DNA of 64,000 bases from JADHLJ01 sp038116915 (GTDB lineage Bacteria > Pseudomonadota > Alphaproteobacteria > Thalassobaculales > Thalassobaculaceae). Shown here one piece after another: positions 25,317-33,981 of the stretch; position 1 is the stretch's first letter; every line of letters begins with the position of its first letter. The stretch spans positions 67,543 to 131,542 of the forward strand of contig JAYOEU010000002.1 of assembly GCA_038116915.1 (NCBI GenBank). Reading direction: 5' to 3'. The translations under genes and the position numbers were made by a program. The notes beneath the pieces were generated by a model that saw only the letters and a program-made list of their open reading frames with translations, had not been told where the DNA came from and did no database searches.

Positions 25317-25853
25317 ATCGCCAGACCACCCTTGAATCATCAGCCGGCCAAGGACGGCCCGCGGGTGAACCGCGATATCACATCGCTTGAAGTACGCTGC
25401 ATCGCCCCGGACGGCGAACAGCTCGGAGTCATGAAAATTTCGGCGGCGCTGGCCGAGGCGGAAACCCATGGGCTGGACCTGGTCGAGGTCTCGCCGAATG
25501 CCGATCCGCCGGTCTGCAAAATCCTCGACTACGGCAAGTTCAAATACGAAGCCCAGAAGAAGAAGAACGAGGCCAAGAAGAAGCAGCGCGTGATCGAGGT
25601 CAAGGAGATCAAGCTGCGTCCGAACATCGACGAGCATGACTATCAGGTCAAAATGCGCAACGTGAACAAGTTCCTGAACGAGGGCGACAAGGTCAAGGTC
25701 ACCCTGAGGTTCCGGGGCCGCGAGATGGCGCATCAGGATCTTGGTGTCGCGGTGTTGAACCGGATGAAGGGCGATACCGAGGAAATCGCCAAGGTCGAGG
25801 CCTTCCCCCGGCTTGAGGGCCGCCAGATGATTATGGTGATCGCGCCGAAGTAA
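25317..25853 (+). CDS. infC: Translation initiation factor IF-3, with apparent ATC start codon
   Basis: IF-3 binds the 30S subunit and enforces start-codon selection. The product has 178 residues: an N-domain (DITSLEVRCIAPDGEQLGVM, VSPNADPPVCKILDYGKFKYE), a Lys-rich linker (AQKKKNEAKKKQ) and a C-domain (VKEIKLRPNIDEHDYQVKMRN). There is no in-frame ATG or GTG before the conserved region. An in-frame ATC at 25317 is placed exactly 6 bases after a perfect GGAGG (25306-25310) and gives the usual alphaproteobacterial N-terminus ARPPLNHQP. A TTG at 25332 is the alternative but has no nearby ribosome-binding site. Rare start codons in infC are known to support autoregulation by IF-3. rpmI and rplT do not follow. 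Confidence 0.93.
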   Translation: MARPPLNHQPAKDGPRVNRDITSLEVRCIAPDGEQLGVMKISAALAEAETHGLDLVEVSPNADPPVCKILDYGKFKYEAQKKKNEAKKKQRVIEVKEIKLRPNIDEHDYQVKMRNVNKFLNEGDKVKVTLRFRGREMAHQDLGVAVLNRMKGDTEEIAKVEAFPRLEGRQMIMVIAPK

Positions 25854-25897
25854 TAGGCGCTGTCCGGATAACCGCCGTCCTTGCGTCGGAGGAACCT

Positions 25898-26941
25898 GTG
25901 ACCGAGACGCCCCAGCGGCCGGTGGACCATCCCGATATACCCAGCGAACGGGTCGGCGTGCTGCTGATCAATCTCGGCACGCCGGATGCGACCGATTTCT
26001 GGTCGGTGCGCCGCTATCTCAAGGAATTCCTGTCGGACCCGCGTGTGATTGAGGTCAACCGGGTCTTGTGGTGGGCGATTCTCAATCTTGTAATCCTGAG
26101 TTTCCGTCCCGGCATCGCGGGCAAGGCCTACCGGGCGATCTGGGACGCGGAGACCGACGAGTCGCCATTACGCCGGCACACCCGCGAGCAGGCCCAAGGA
26201 CTCGGTATCCGCCTCCGCGCGGGCGGATATGACTTGGATGTCGATTGGGCGATGCGCTACGGCAATCCGTCCATCGCCGAAAAGCTTGAGGCGATGCGGG
26301 CCCGGGGCTGCCGCCGGATCCTTTTGTTCGCGCTTTATCCGCAATACAGCGCCACGACGACCGCGACCGCCTACGACAAGGCTTTTGCGGCCTTGGCCAA
26401 GATGCGCTGGCAACCGGCGGTTCGCACGGTGCCGGCCTATCCGGACGAGCCCGCCTATATCCGGGCGCTTGCCGGCTCAGTTCGCGATCATCTTGCTAAA
26501 CTGGACTGGGAGCCGGAGGTTCTGCTCGCCTCGTTTCATGGATTGCCGAAGCGGTATTTTGATGCCGGAGATCCGTACTACTGCCATTGCGCCCTGACCA
26601 CGCGTCTGCTTTGCGAGGAACTCGGATGGCCGCAGGGCAAGGTCAGGCTTGCCTTCCAGTCGCGGTTCGGACGCGAGGAATGGCTGAAGCCCTATATGCA
26701 AGAGGTGGTCGAAAGCCTGCCGGGGCAGGGGAGCAAGCGGATCGCGGTGATTTCTCCGGGCTTCGTTTCCGATTGTGTCGAAACTCTGGAGGAAGTGGCG
26801 ATCGGGCTGCGGGAGAGTTTTTCGGAGGCGGGAGGTGAGAGTTTCACCTATATCCCGTGCCTCAATGCCGGCGAAGACGGTCTTGGGGTCTTTGAGGCAT
26901 TGGTGTTGCGGGAACTGGGAGGGTGGCTGAAGGAGGATTAG
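25898..26941 (+). CDS. hemH: Ferrochelatase
   Basis: Ferrochelatase inserts Fe2+ into protoporphyrin IX, the last step of protoheme synthesis, at the inner membrane. The 347-residue protein contains VGVLLINLGTPDAT near residue 16, the FALYPQYSATTTAT segment near residue 143, the catalytic His region LLASFHGLPKRYFDAGDPYYCHC near residue 210, and ISPGFVSDCVETLEEV near residue 285. The start is GTG at 25898, preceded by GGAGGAAC. Several cysteines in DPYYCHC resemble those of homologues, but the C-terminal [2Fe-2S] extension of some ferrochelatases is not seen. It lies 44 bases after infC and could share its transcript. Confidence 0.95.
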   Translation: MTETPQRPVDHPDIPSERVGVLLINLGTPDATDFWSVRRYLKEFLSDPRVIEVNRVLWWAILNLVILSFRPGIAGKAYRAIWDAETDESPLRRHTREQAQGLGIRLRAGGYDLDVDWAMRYGNPSIAEKLEAMRARGCRRILLFALYPQYSATTTATAYDKAFAALAKMRWQPAVRTVPAYPDEPAYIRALAGSVRDHLAKLDWEPEVLLASFHGLPKRYFDAGDPYYCHCALTTRLLCEELGWPQGKVRLAFQSRFGREEWLKPYMQEVVESLPGQGSKRIAVISPGFVSDCVETLEEVAIGLRESFSEAGGESFTYIPCLNAGEDGLGVFEALVLRELGGWLKED

Positions 26942-27049
26942 GCGATCGGACGGAACAGCGGCAGACCGGCACGTGTCGACAGACCCGGTCGAGGAAAGCG
27001 CAGGCAGTCGGGACAACGTTGGCGGTTTGCCGATGCGTGCTGCGTCGTC

Positions 27050-27451
27050 TTGTTCTCCGCGACCGTTCTCCTCTGGATCCCGGAGGCTGTCTCAAGTCAA
27101 ATTGAGGATGCGGTCACCGGCACCTGGGGGGTGGTTCAGGCCGATGGCAAGCCCAAATGCGACGGTACGACGGTTCTGGTCTTTCATCGCGGCAGGTATT
27201 TTCGCGTGCTGCCCAATGTGGGATCAACCGGTGGTAACAACCAACTGATTCTCAACCATTCGACCTATGAATTGTCCGGTGATCGTCTGATCGTCGCCCA
27301 GGCCCTGTCCTTCACCAATCCCGAGCCGAAGCGGACCTATCTGCTGCAACGGATTGGTGGGCGGTCGCTGATCCTGCAAGGCAGGGAGCAGGTGACCTTC
27401 AAGCCTTGCCCGCCGGTCGATCCGGCGGGTCTGGATGCGGCGGTGAAGTAA
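27050..27451 (+). CDS. Hypothetical exported protein (start uncertain)
   Basis: I do not recognise the family. The readable part is about 110 residues with a beta-rich look: GTWGVVQADGKPKCDGTTVLVFHRGRYFRVL, NHSTYELSGDRLIVAQALSF and TYLLQRIGGRSLILQGREQVTFKPCP. It may be a small lipocalin-like fold. The N-terminus is hydrophobic (CCVVLFSATVLLWIPEAVSS), consistent with a signal peptide, but no in-frame ATG or GTG exists upstream to the hemH stop; TTG at 27050 is the only usual start. A frameshift near the start is possible. It follows hemH and is convergent with the histidine kinase gene. Confidence 0.5.
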   Translation: MFSATVLLWIPEAVSSQIEDAVTGTWGVVQADGKPKCDGTTVLVFHRGRYFRVLPNVGSTGGNNQLILNHSTYELSGDRLIVAQALSFTNPEPKRTYLLQRIGGRSLILQGREQVTFKPCPPVDPAGLDAAVK

Positions 27452-27469
27452 CCGGTGATTGCCAGTCCG

Positions 27470-30400
27470 TCAGAACTTCCCGATGAAGTCCCGCACGGCC
27501 TTGAATTCCCGGTCCAGCGCCGCGCGCAGACCGGTACAGGTCGAGAAATCCCCGTCCTGTCCGGCTTGTTCGATCTTTTGCGCCAGCAGGCCGATCCGTT
27601 CGACCCCGATGGCGTTCGCGGCGCCCTTCAGCCCATGACCGGACTTCTCGAGTGCCGCCGCATCGGCGCTTTGCAGGGCCGTGTCGATTTCCCCGATCAG
27701 GCGGTCCGCATTCCGCAGAAAAAGGTCCATCATTTCCCGCATGCCCTCCCGATCATCTTCGAAGAGTTCTTCGAGGATCGCCAGATCGATGAGTGCCGAC
27801 CCGGTTTCCGGCTCCCTTGTGCCGCTCGCGTGTGAAGTCTGACGGGTGAGGTCGGGCGGCCCGGCCATCGGCTCCTCCGTTTCGGGAAGCCAGCGCAATA
27901 TCGTTTGCCGCAATCTCTTCAAGCCGACGGGCTTGGAAAGATAGTCATCCATGCCGGCATTGAGGCATCGTTCCGCCTCACCGGCCAGCGCATTGGCTGT
28001 CAGGGCCACGATCGGTGTATGGGTGCCGAGGTCCCGTTCGACATCCCGGATCTTCCGGGTCAACTCGAATCCGTCGATGTTCGGCATGTGGCAATCCGTT
28101 ACCACGAGCCCATACGTTCTCTTGGACCGCATATCGAATGCGTAGGCGCCGTCTTCGGCCACTTCGGCGGCAAAACCCAGCAGATTCAGTTGCCGTAGAA
28201 CCATCTCGCGGTTGGTCGCGTTGTCTTCGGCAACCAGGATCAGCCGGCCTTGGGCAAGTGCATCTTCAAGCGCGGGAGGCTCGATCGCCACGCCGGTCCC
28301 GTCCTCCTCGATAGACGGAAGATCGGGGCTCGATCGACCGAGCACGGCGGCTACCGATTTCAACAGCGACTCGCGCCGGATCGGGCGAACAAGGTCGATC
28401 GTCGGCGCGGCTGCGCCTTCTCGAGGTGGTTTTGCGATCACCCGGATCTTGCGTGCGGACGGGAAATCCGCCGGGGAATTGAACTGCTGTGCGAGGGCGC
28501 CTAGACCGTCACCGTGCATCCGGCAATCAAGGACAAGAACATGGTGGTCGTGGTGCCTCGCCTCTTTGGCCGCGTCGGTCAAGGTGTCCTTTGCAACCAC
28601 GATACACCCCGCTGCGGTAAGCAGTGAGGTGATCATCGCGCGAACCGGCTCACTCTGTTCGACCACCAGGACCGAGATGTCGGAAAGATCGATGTTTTCG
28701 GCAGCGGCGGGACCGGGCTGATCGGGTGCACGGGCCGGCACTGTGAACCAGAAGACCGAGCCTTCGCCCTCACGGCTTTCCACGCCGATACTGCCCTCCA
28801 TCAGTTCCACCAGACGCGCGCAGATCGACAGCCCGAGACCCGTGCCCCCGAAGCGGCGTGTGGTTGATGTTTCCGCCTGGCTGAAGGCCTGGAAAAGCCC
28901 TGCCTGACGTTCGACCGAGATGCCTATGCCGGTATCCTGTATTTCAAACCGGATCGCGGGCTCCGGTTTAGCCGTGTCGATCTTGACGGAAACACGGATC
29001 CAGCCTGATTCGGTGAACTTGATTGCATTGCCGATGAGGTTGAGGAGGATCTGCCGCAGACGCGTCGGGTCGCCGATGATGGTTGCCGGCACCGCCTCGT
29101 CGATCAGCAGTGCAAGCTCCAGGCTCTTGGCTTCGATATCCGGAGTGACGATCTCCAGAACACTCTCCGAAATTGGTCGGGGGTGAACGGCCACGGCTTC
29201 AAGTTCCATCCTGCCGGCCTCGATCTTCGAGAAATCGAGGATATCGTCGATGATCGTCAAAAGGGCGACGGCGGAGTCCTGTATCGTGCGGGTGATTGAG
29301 CGTTGATCGTCGGTGAGCGGCGACTATTGCAGCACCTCGATCATCCCGAGCACGCCGTTCATCGGCGTGCGGATCTCATGGCTCATGGCGGCCAGGAAGC
29401 TCGACTTGGCGCGGCTCGCCGCCTCGGCTTCCTCCTTGGCGGATTGCAGGACCGATTCCATTCGGACCCGTTCGTCTATGTCATAGGTCCAGGTGAGGAT
29501 TGCGCGCTCGCCCTGAAATTCGATCATCTCACCGCTGATCAGCCCCCAGAAGGTCGATTCGTCGGGCCGGACAAGCCTTACCAGTTCGTCATTGAAGCGG
29601 CCGGATGACGAAAGGGCTTTGAGCAATTGAGCTCTTTGCTCCGGGTCGTCCACCAGCGTCGCCGCATTGACGCCTTCCAGTTCAGCCTCATCCAGACCAT
29701 AGACTTCGACATAGCGGCTATTGGCGAACAGGATTTCACCGGTTCGGCGAAGCACCCCGACACCGATGGGGCTGCTTTCGAGAAGGCCGCGCAGACGCGC
29801 TTCACTGGCCCGGACCTCCTCCTCGGCCTGTTTGCTTTGGGTGATGTCCGTGTGCCAGACGACACGTGCCGGCTCGCCTTCAAAGATGACCTGCACGTTG
29901 TTGTGCAGAGCCCACCAGACGCCGCCATCCATACGCCGGCGCGGCGCGACGAAATTGACCAGGGGTTCGCGGCCCGAACCCTTTTCCAAGGCGTTGTGAT
30001 AGTCCTCGGGATTGACCCAGGAGTCCTCGACCGAAGCCTTGGTCAGCTCGTCCGCGTCCTTGGCGCCGAACTGATCTATCAGGGCCTTGTTCACGAAGAC
30101 CCGCCGGCCGGTCCATGCCGAGAGGACCGACACGCCGATCGGACTTGCCTCCAGGATCGCCGCAAGACGCCGTTCGCTTTCCGTCAAGGCGTCACGCGCC
30201 GTTTCGGCGGATGTAACAAGCTGCTCCACTTCGAGACGATGGCGGATGCCGTCCCGCAAGATTCCGCGCCAAACCACACCGAAGTATAAGGAACCTACCA
30301 AGGCCAGGCCGATCAGACCGGCGATCGCCATGTGGCCGGCGTCGCCCGAAACCGCGCATAAGACTGTTAATGGCGCCGCCAATGCGATCGCATGGGCGCG

Positions 30401-30844
30401 GTGCGCGGGTGGATGGGAAAAGAGTGAGCCGAGGGCCGCCAGCAGCAGTCCGACACTTACCAGGGCCAGGGAAATCGCGGTGACCGGGTCTCGGTGCTCG
30501 AAGAACAAGCCGGCGAGCGCTCCCCAGCAGAGGCCGGAAAGCAGCGCCATTCCCGTCATCCGGAAAGCCCATTTACGGATCGCTTCGGAATCCGCGGAAC
30601 CCGGCTCGAACACTCGGCCGATCAGCAATCTCAAAACCAGAACCGCAGCGGTGATACCGGCCCAGATCGTCAACTGATTCTGGTCCACGCGATCCCAAAG
30701 CAGAACCGGCACCGAAAGGAGGGCGGCCGACTCGCCGAGCAAGGCGATAAGGGCGCGGCGATGAAGAACGCGGATCAGCTCATCGGCGATCCGTCCGTCC
30801 GTATCCGATGCGCCGCCTTGCGCCGGTTTCAGATCGCTCGTCAT
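27470..30844 (-). pseudogene. Hybrid sensor histidine kinase interrupted by one in-frame TAG
   Basis: Read from 30844, one frame runs for 506 codons to a TAG (29324-29326 on the plus strand), then continues in the same frame for 617 further codons to 27470. The first part has six hydrophobic segments (about 30-190), two PAS domains (about 225-450) and the H-box MSHEIRTPMNG with His489. Beyond the stop come the rest of HisKA (SPLTDDQRSITRTIQDSAVALLTIIDDILDFSKIEAG in pieces), HATPase_c (NLIGNAIKFTESG, FGGTGLGLSI), a first receiver (LVLDCRMHGDG), a second receiver (VTDCHMPNIDG, YLSKP) and an Hpt domain (GHGLKGAANAIG). Codon content and domain order are intact on both sides, so the nonsense mutation is recent, is a sequencing error, or is read through. 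CAG to TAG is the simplest change. Confidence 0.85.
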
Positions 30845-30933
30845 CCGTGCATCCCGAAGTCTCGGACGGACTATGCCCGATATTGCCCGGACCTGTCAGG
30901 TCGGCACGACCACCTGGGGAAGTCTCGCGGCCG

Positions 30934-31725
30934 TTATATGGCCCGGGTCGGCTTGCCGGGGATGTGGTCGTAGAGGGAATCCACGAAACCGCCATCGATC
31001 AGCAGGTTCTGCCCTGTCATGTACTCCGCCGCCGGAGAAAGCAGGAAACCGATGACATTGGCGATATCCTCCGGCTCTCCGACCCGGCCCCAGGGAACCA
31101 GGGCCGCGCGGTCCTTGGCGATCTGATTATTCTCGTAGACCTTCTTGGTGAGCGGGGTGCGGATCATGCCCGGGGCCACGGTATGGACATTGATGTGGTC
31201 GGGGGCCCATTCCTGGGCCAGCACCTGGCAGAGCGAGATCAGCGCGGCCTTGCTTGGACTATAGGCGCCCATGCCGGGATGCGCGCCCATGCCGGACATC
31301 GAGGACACCGCCACCAGTCCGCCTTTGGAGGCCTTGAGCGCCGGATAGGCGGCCTGGGCAAGCAACAGGGTCGCGCGGGTGTTAACCGCCATGATCTTGT
31401 CCCACTGGTCGATCGCGAGATCGTTCAGCGGTGCAGGGCTGGTGATGCCGGCATTGCTGACCACGGCGTCGAGCCCGCCGAAACGCTCCACCGCCTTGGC
31501 GACCATGGCGCCGGCATCGGTGGTGTTGCCGAGATCGCCGGTCAGGACGAGCACCTCGGCCCCCGCCTCGCGCAATTCCTCGGCGAGCGCCGTAACCTCG
31601 TCGGTCGCGCGGATCTCGCAGGCGGCGATCCTGGGCTTCTCGCCGCGGTCCAGCGCCATTTTGGTCAGGACCCGGCAGGTGGCGCCGCCGATCCCGGGAC
31701 TGGCGCCGGTCACCAATGCGCGCAT
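30934..31725 (-). CDS. SDR-family oxidoreductase
   Basis: This 263-residue SDR has the cofactor motif VTGASPGIGGATCRVL at the very N-terminus, SNAG near residue 95, and catalytic residues in VAVSSMSGMGAHPGMGAYSPSKAAL. The C-terminal part contains GRVGEPEDIANVIGFLLSPAAEYMTGQNLLIDGG. It is the last gene of a minus-strand run with an LLM flavin oxidoreductase and an alpha/beta hydrolase, spaced by 14-27 bases, which implies one catabolic operon. The residue order is normal and there are no missing catalytic residues. Confidence 0.9.
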   Translation of the reverse strand: MRALVTGASPGIGGATCRVLTKMALDRGEKPRIAACEIRATDEVTALAEELREAGAEVLVLTGDLGNTTDAGAMVAKAVERFGGLDAVVSNAGITSPAPLNDLAIDQWDKIMAVNTRATLLLAQAAYPALKASKGGLVAVSSMSGMGAHPGMGAYSPSKAALISLCQVLAQEWAPDHINVHTVAPGMIRTPLTKKVYENNQIAKDRAALVPWGRVGEPEDIANVIGFLLSPAAEYMTGQNLLIDGGFVDSLYDHIPGKPTRAI

Positions 31726-31752
31726 GTTCTTTCTCCTTGCGAGGGTTGTCCT

Positions 31753-32982
31753 TCAGTCCGCGGCGCTGGCGGCGGCATTGCGCTCCGCCAGTTCGCCATA
31801 TCGGTTCTCGGGCATCTTGATCTCTCCAAGCCTCGGCATGACCTCGTCGGCGAAGAGCTTCAAGTTGGCGCAGGTCTCTTCGTAGGACAGCGTGCCGCCC
31901 TGGCCCATGATGATCAGGTTGCCGAAGCCGCCGACCTCTTCGTTGAAGGTCTTGATCTGATCGAAAACCTGATCCGGCGTGCCGGCGAAAACGGTGCGCG
32001 CGTCCATGAATTCCTGCACCGTCGCCTTGGTCGGATCGATGGTGCGGCCGTCGACGGTCTGGACCCGGGCCACGCTCTGGGTCGGCCCAGCCTTCAGCAT
32101 CGCCACATTGGCCGGCACGGGGTTGTAGCCCGGCGGGTTCTTGAACGGCTCGGACACGATGGGCGAGGTGCGGACATAGCCGGCGACCTGATTGGCCCGG
32201 CGCCGCCCTTCTTCCTCGGTGTTGCCGACGCCGACCAGCACGCAATAGGCGAAGCGGTCATTGGGCGCCGCCCAGCCCTGCTCCGCCGCCCGCTCGCGAT
32301 AGGCGTTGAACATTCCCGACGCGATGCCGCCCGACAACAACGCGGCGGCGACATGGCCCCGCTCGGCGATCGCCCGCCCGCTGTTCGGGCTGAGCGCGGT
32401 GATCCAGACCGGCGGATGCGGCTGTTGCCAGGGCCGCGGCCAGATATTCACCTGGCGGTAATGGTAGTTCTCGCTTTCCCAATTGAACGGGCCGTCATGG
32501 GTGCTCATGGCCTTCAGGATCAGGTCATGCGCTTCCCAGAACCGGTCCATGAGCCGGGCCGGGTTCATGTTTGCGGGGGCGATTTCGTACGGCGCTCCCT
32601 TGACCAGTCCCATCTCGAGGCGACCGCGTGAGATCACGTCGATCATCGCCATTTCCTCAGCCACACGGATCGGGTCCGGACGGTTGGCGATCGGAGTGCC
32701 GAGCAGCAGGATACGGACATTCTTGGTGATCCGCGCCAGGATCGAGCCCGACACCGTCACCGCCGCGTTGGTGCAGGTGAGCGTGCTGTGATGCTCGTTC
32801 AGCATGATGTTGATGCCGAGCTCGTCGCAGAGCTGAAACTCGTCATAGTGGCGGTGATAGACATCGGCGCCGATCTGCGGATCGTAGAGTTTGTTCGGGA
32901 CCGTTACCCGGAAAGTGCCGCGCTGGTAGCCCTCGTCCCAGGCCTGCGGATAGGCCATCTCGGAAAAATGCCAGACCTTCAT
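31753..32982 (-). CDS. LLM class flavin-dependent oxidoreductase
   Basis: This 409-residue protein belongs to the bacterial luciferase-like monooxygenase/F420-FMN superfamily. It shows the N-terminal barrel strand KVWHFSEM, the segment YDEFQLCDELGINIMLNEHHSTLTCTNAA near residue 47, LLLGTPIANRPDPIRVAEEMAMIDVISRGRLEMGLVKGAP, and GTPDQVFDQIKTFNEEVGGFGNLIIMGQGG near residue 330. These features match monooxygenases that use reduced FMN and oxygen to attack ketones, heterocycles or similar substrates. The neighbouring hydrolase and SDR suggest degradation of an organic compound. A separate flavin reductase is not seen nearby. Confidence 0.9.
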   Translation of the reverse strand: MKVWHFSEMAYPQAWDEGYQRGTFRVTVPNKLYDPQIGADVYHRHYDEFQLCDELGINIMLNEHHSTLTCTNAAVTVSGSILARITKNVRILLLGTPIANRPDPIRVAEEMAMIDVISRGRLEMGLVKGAPYEIAPANMNPARLMDRFWEAHDLILKAMSTHDGPFNWESENYHYRQVNIWPRPWQQPHPPVWITALSPNSGRAIAERGHVAAALLSGGIASGMFNAYRERAAEQGWAAPNDRFAYCVLVGVGNTEEEGRRRANQVAGYVRTSPIVSEPFKNPPGYNPVPANVAMLKAGPTQSVARVQTVDGRTIDPTKATVQEFMDARTVFAGTPDQVFDQIKTFNEEVGGFGNLIIMGQGGTLSYEETCANLKLFADEVMPRLGEIKMPENRYGELAERNAAASAAD

Positions 32983-32996
32983 GTCCTCGGCTCCTC

Positions 32997-33782
32997 CTAT
33001 TTGGTGCCGCCGGCAAATTCGGCGACGAGCGACGCCGTTTCCTCCGGCCGCTCCAGGCCGGGATAGTGTCCGGCGCCGGCGACGGTCGCAAACCGGGCGC
33101 CGGGTATGGCGGCGGCGAATTGCCGGCCGTAGTCGGTCGAGACCATCGCGTCCTTCTCGCCCCAGATCACCTGGGTCGGCACGTCGATCCGATGCAGCCA
33201 GCGACGCAGCCGCGGATTGTGCATGTAGGGTTTCCAGCCGAACAGGACGATGGCTTCGCTCATCCGGACCACGGCGGTCAGGTCGTCATCGCTCATTCCC
33301 GTCGTATCCAGGCGAAACCGCTCCGGATCGGCATAGAGAGTGCGGTTCACATCGTCCGGATACAGGGCGTGTATATCGGTAATCTCGCGGGTCAGGTGGT
33401 CGGCGAACTTCGCGCCGACCGACCCGATCAACGTCAGATTGCGGAGCCGGTGGGTCGAACGGATCGCCATTTCCGCCGCTACCCAGCCGCCGAAGCCGGC
33501 ACCGACCAGGCTGACATTCTCCACTTTCATCGCGTCCAGAAGGTCGAGCCCGAAATACGCCAGGTCATCGATCGCGGTATAGGCCCTCGGCAACTCGGAA
33601 TGTCCGAAACCCGGCAGCCAGGGCGCGATGACCCGGTGCGTCGCCGACAATGTCTCAAGGAACGGCTCGAACCCGAAATGGCCGCGCCCGCCGTGCAGAT
33701 ACAGGATCACCGGTCCGTCTCCGATATCCACCAGATCGGTCGCGACGCCGGAGATCTCGACGCGTTTCGTCGCCAGGCTCAT
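32997..33782 (-). CDS. Alpha/beta-fold hydrolase homologue with Gly at the nucleophile position
   Basis: The 261-residue protein has the alpha/beta hydrolase layout: oxyanion segment ILYLHGGRGHFG near residue 29, nucleophile elbow, acidic residue in IWGEKDAMVS and catalytic His in GAGHYPGLERPEE. The elbow reads G94-A95-G96-F97-G98-G99, where the family pattern G-x-Ser-x-G predicts a Ser at 96. The codon is GGC, one base from AGC. The protein may be inactive as a hydrolase, work by another mechanism (as in some cofactor-free oxygenases or decarboxylases) or reflect a mutation. GGGAGGGAA precedes the ATG at 33782. It is the first gene of the operon with the LLM oxidoreductase. Confidence 0.82.
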   Translation of the reverse strand: MSLATKRVEISGVATDLVDIGDGPVILYLHGGRGHFGFEPFLETLSATHRVIAPWLPGFGHSELPRAYTAIDDLAYFGLDLLDAMKVENVSLVGAGFGGWVAAEMAIRSTHRLRNLTLIGSVGAKFADHLTREITDIHALYPDDVNRTLYADPERFRLDTTGMSDDDLTAVVRMSEAIVLFGWKPYMHNPRLRRWLHRIDVPTQVIWGEKDAMVSTDYGRQFAAAIPGARFATVAGAGHYPGLERPEETASLVAEFAGGTK

Positions 33783-33914
33783 GGCTGATTCCCTCCCGAA
33801 CGCCGCCATCATCCCGTGGAAACGGGCGACGGGGTAGGGGGCGTTGGGAAGCATCACCAGAGTGATCGCCCAGGTCTCCGCGATGGTGTCGCCCGTGGAA
33901 CAGAATTATTCGCC

Positions 33915-33942
33915 TTGACAGCAAGACGAGAGTTCTTATCAT
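33915..33942 (+). promoter_or_regulatory. Near-consensus sigma-70 promoter of the methionine operon
   Basis: TTGACA (33915-33920) and TATCAT (33937-33942) are separated by 16 bases, matching the consensus at 11 of 12 positions. Initiation would fall near 33949, which lies inside the inverted repeat that follows. Confidence 0.72.
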
Positions 33943-33946
33943 CAAG

Positions 33947-33966
33947 ACATAAAGCTATCTTTATAT
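33947..33966. promoter_or_regulatory. Operator-like inverted repeat upstream of the ArsR-type regulator
   Basis: ATAAAG (33949-33954) and CTTTAT (33959-33964) face each other across CTAT, with further A/T-rich flanks. It overlaps the predicted transcription start. The AT-rich element resembles operators of ArsR-family regulators of methionine-cycle genes (SahR group). Autoregulation by the adjacent gene is inferred. Confidence 0.62.
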
Positions 33967-33981
33967 CCTGATTGGAATGTG

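Noticed and set aside
30808..32631. 607-codon plus-strand open frame over the SDR and LLM genes
   Set aside because: The plus-strand translation has no family motif, while the minus-strand SDR and LLM proteins contain all expected motifs.
33858..33978. SAM or cobalamin riboswitch before the methionine operon
   Set aside because: The gap between the divergent genes is only about 120 bases and is filled by the promoter and inverted repeat; no conserved riboswitch core was seen.
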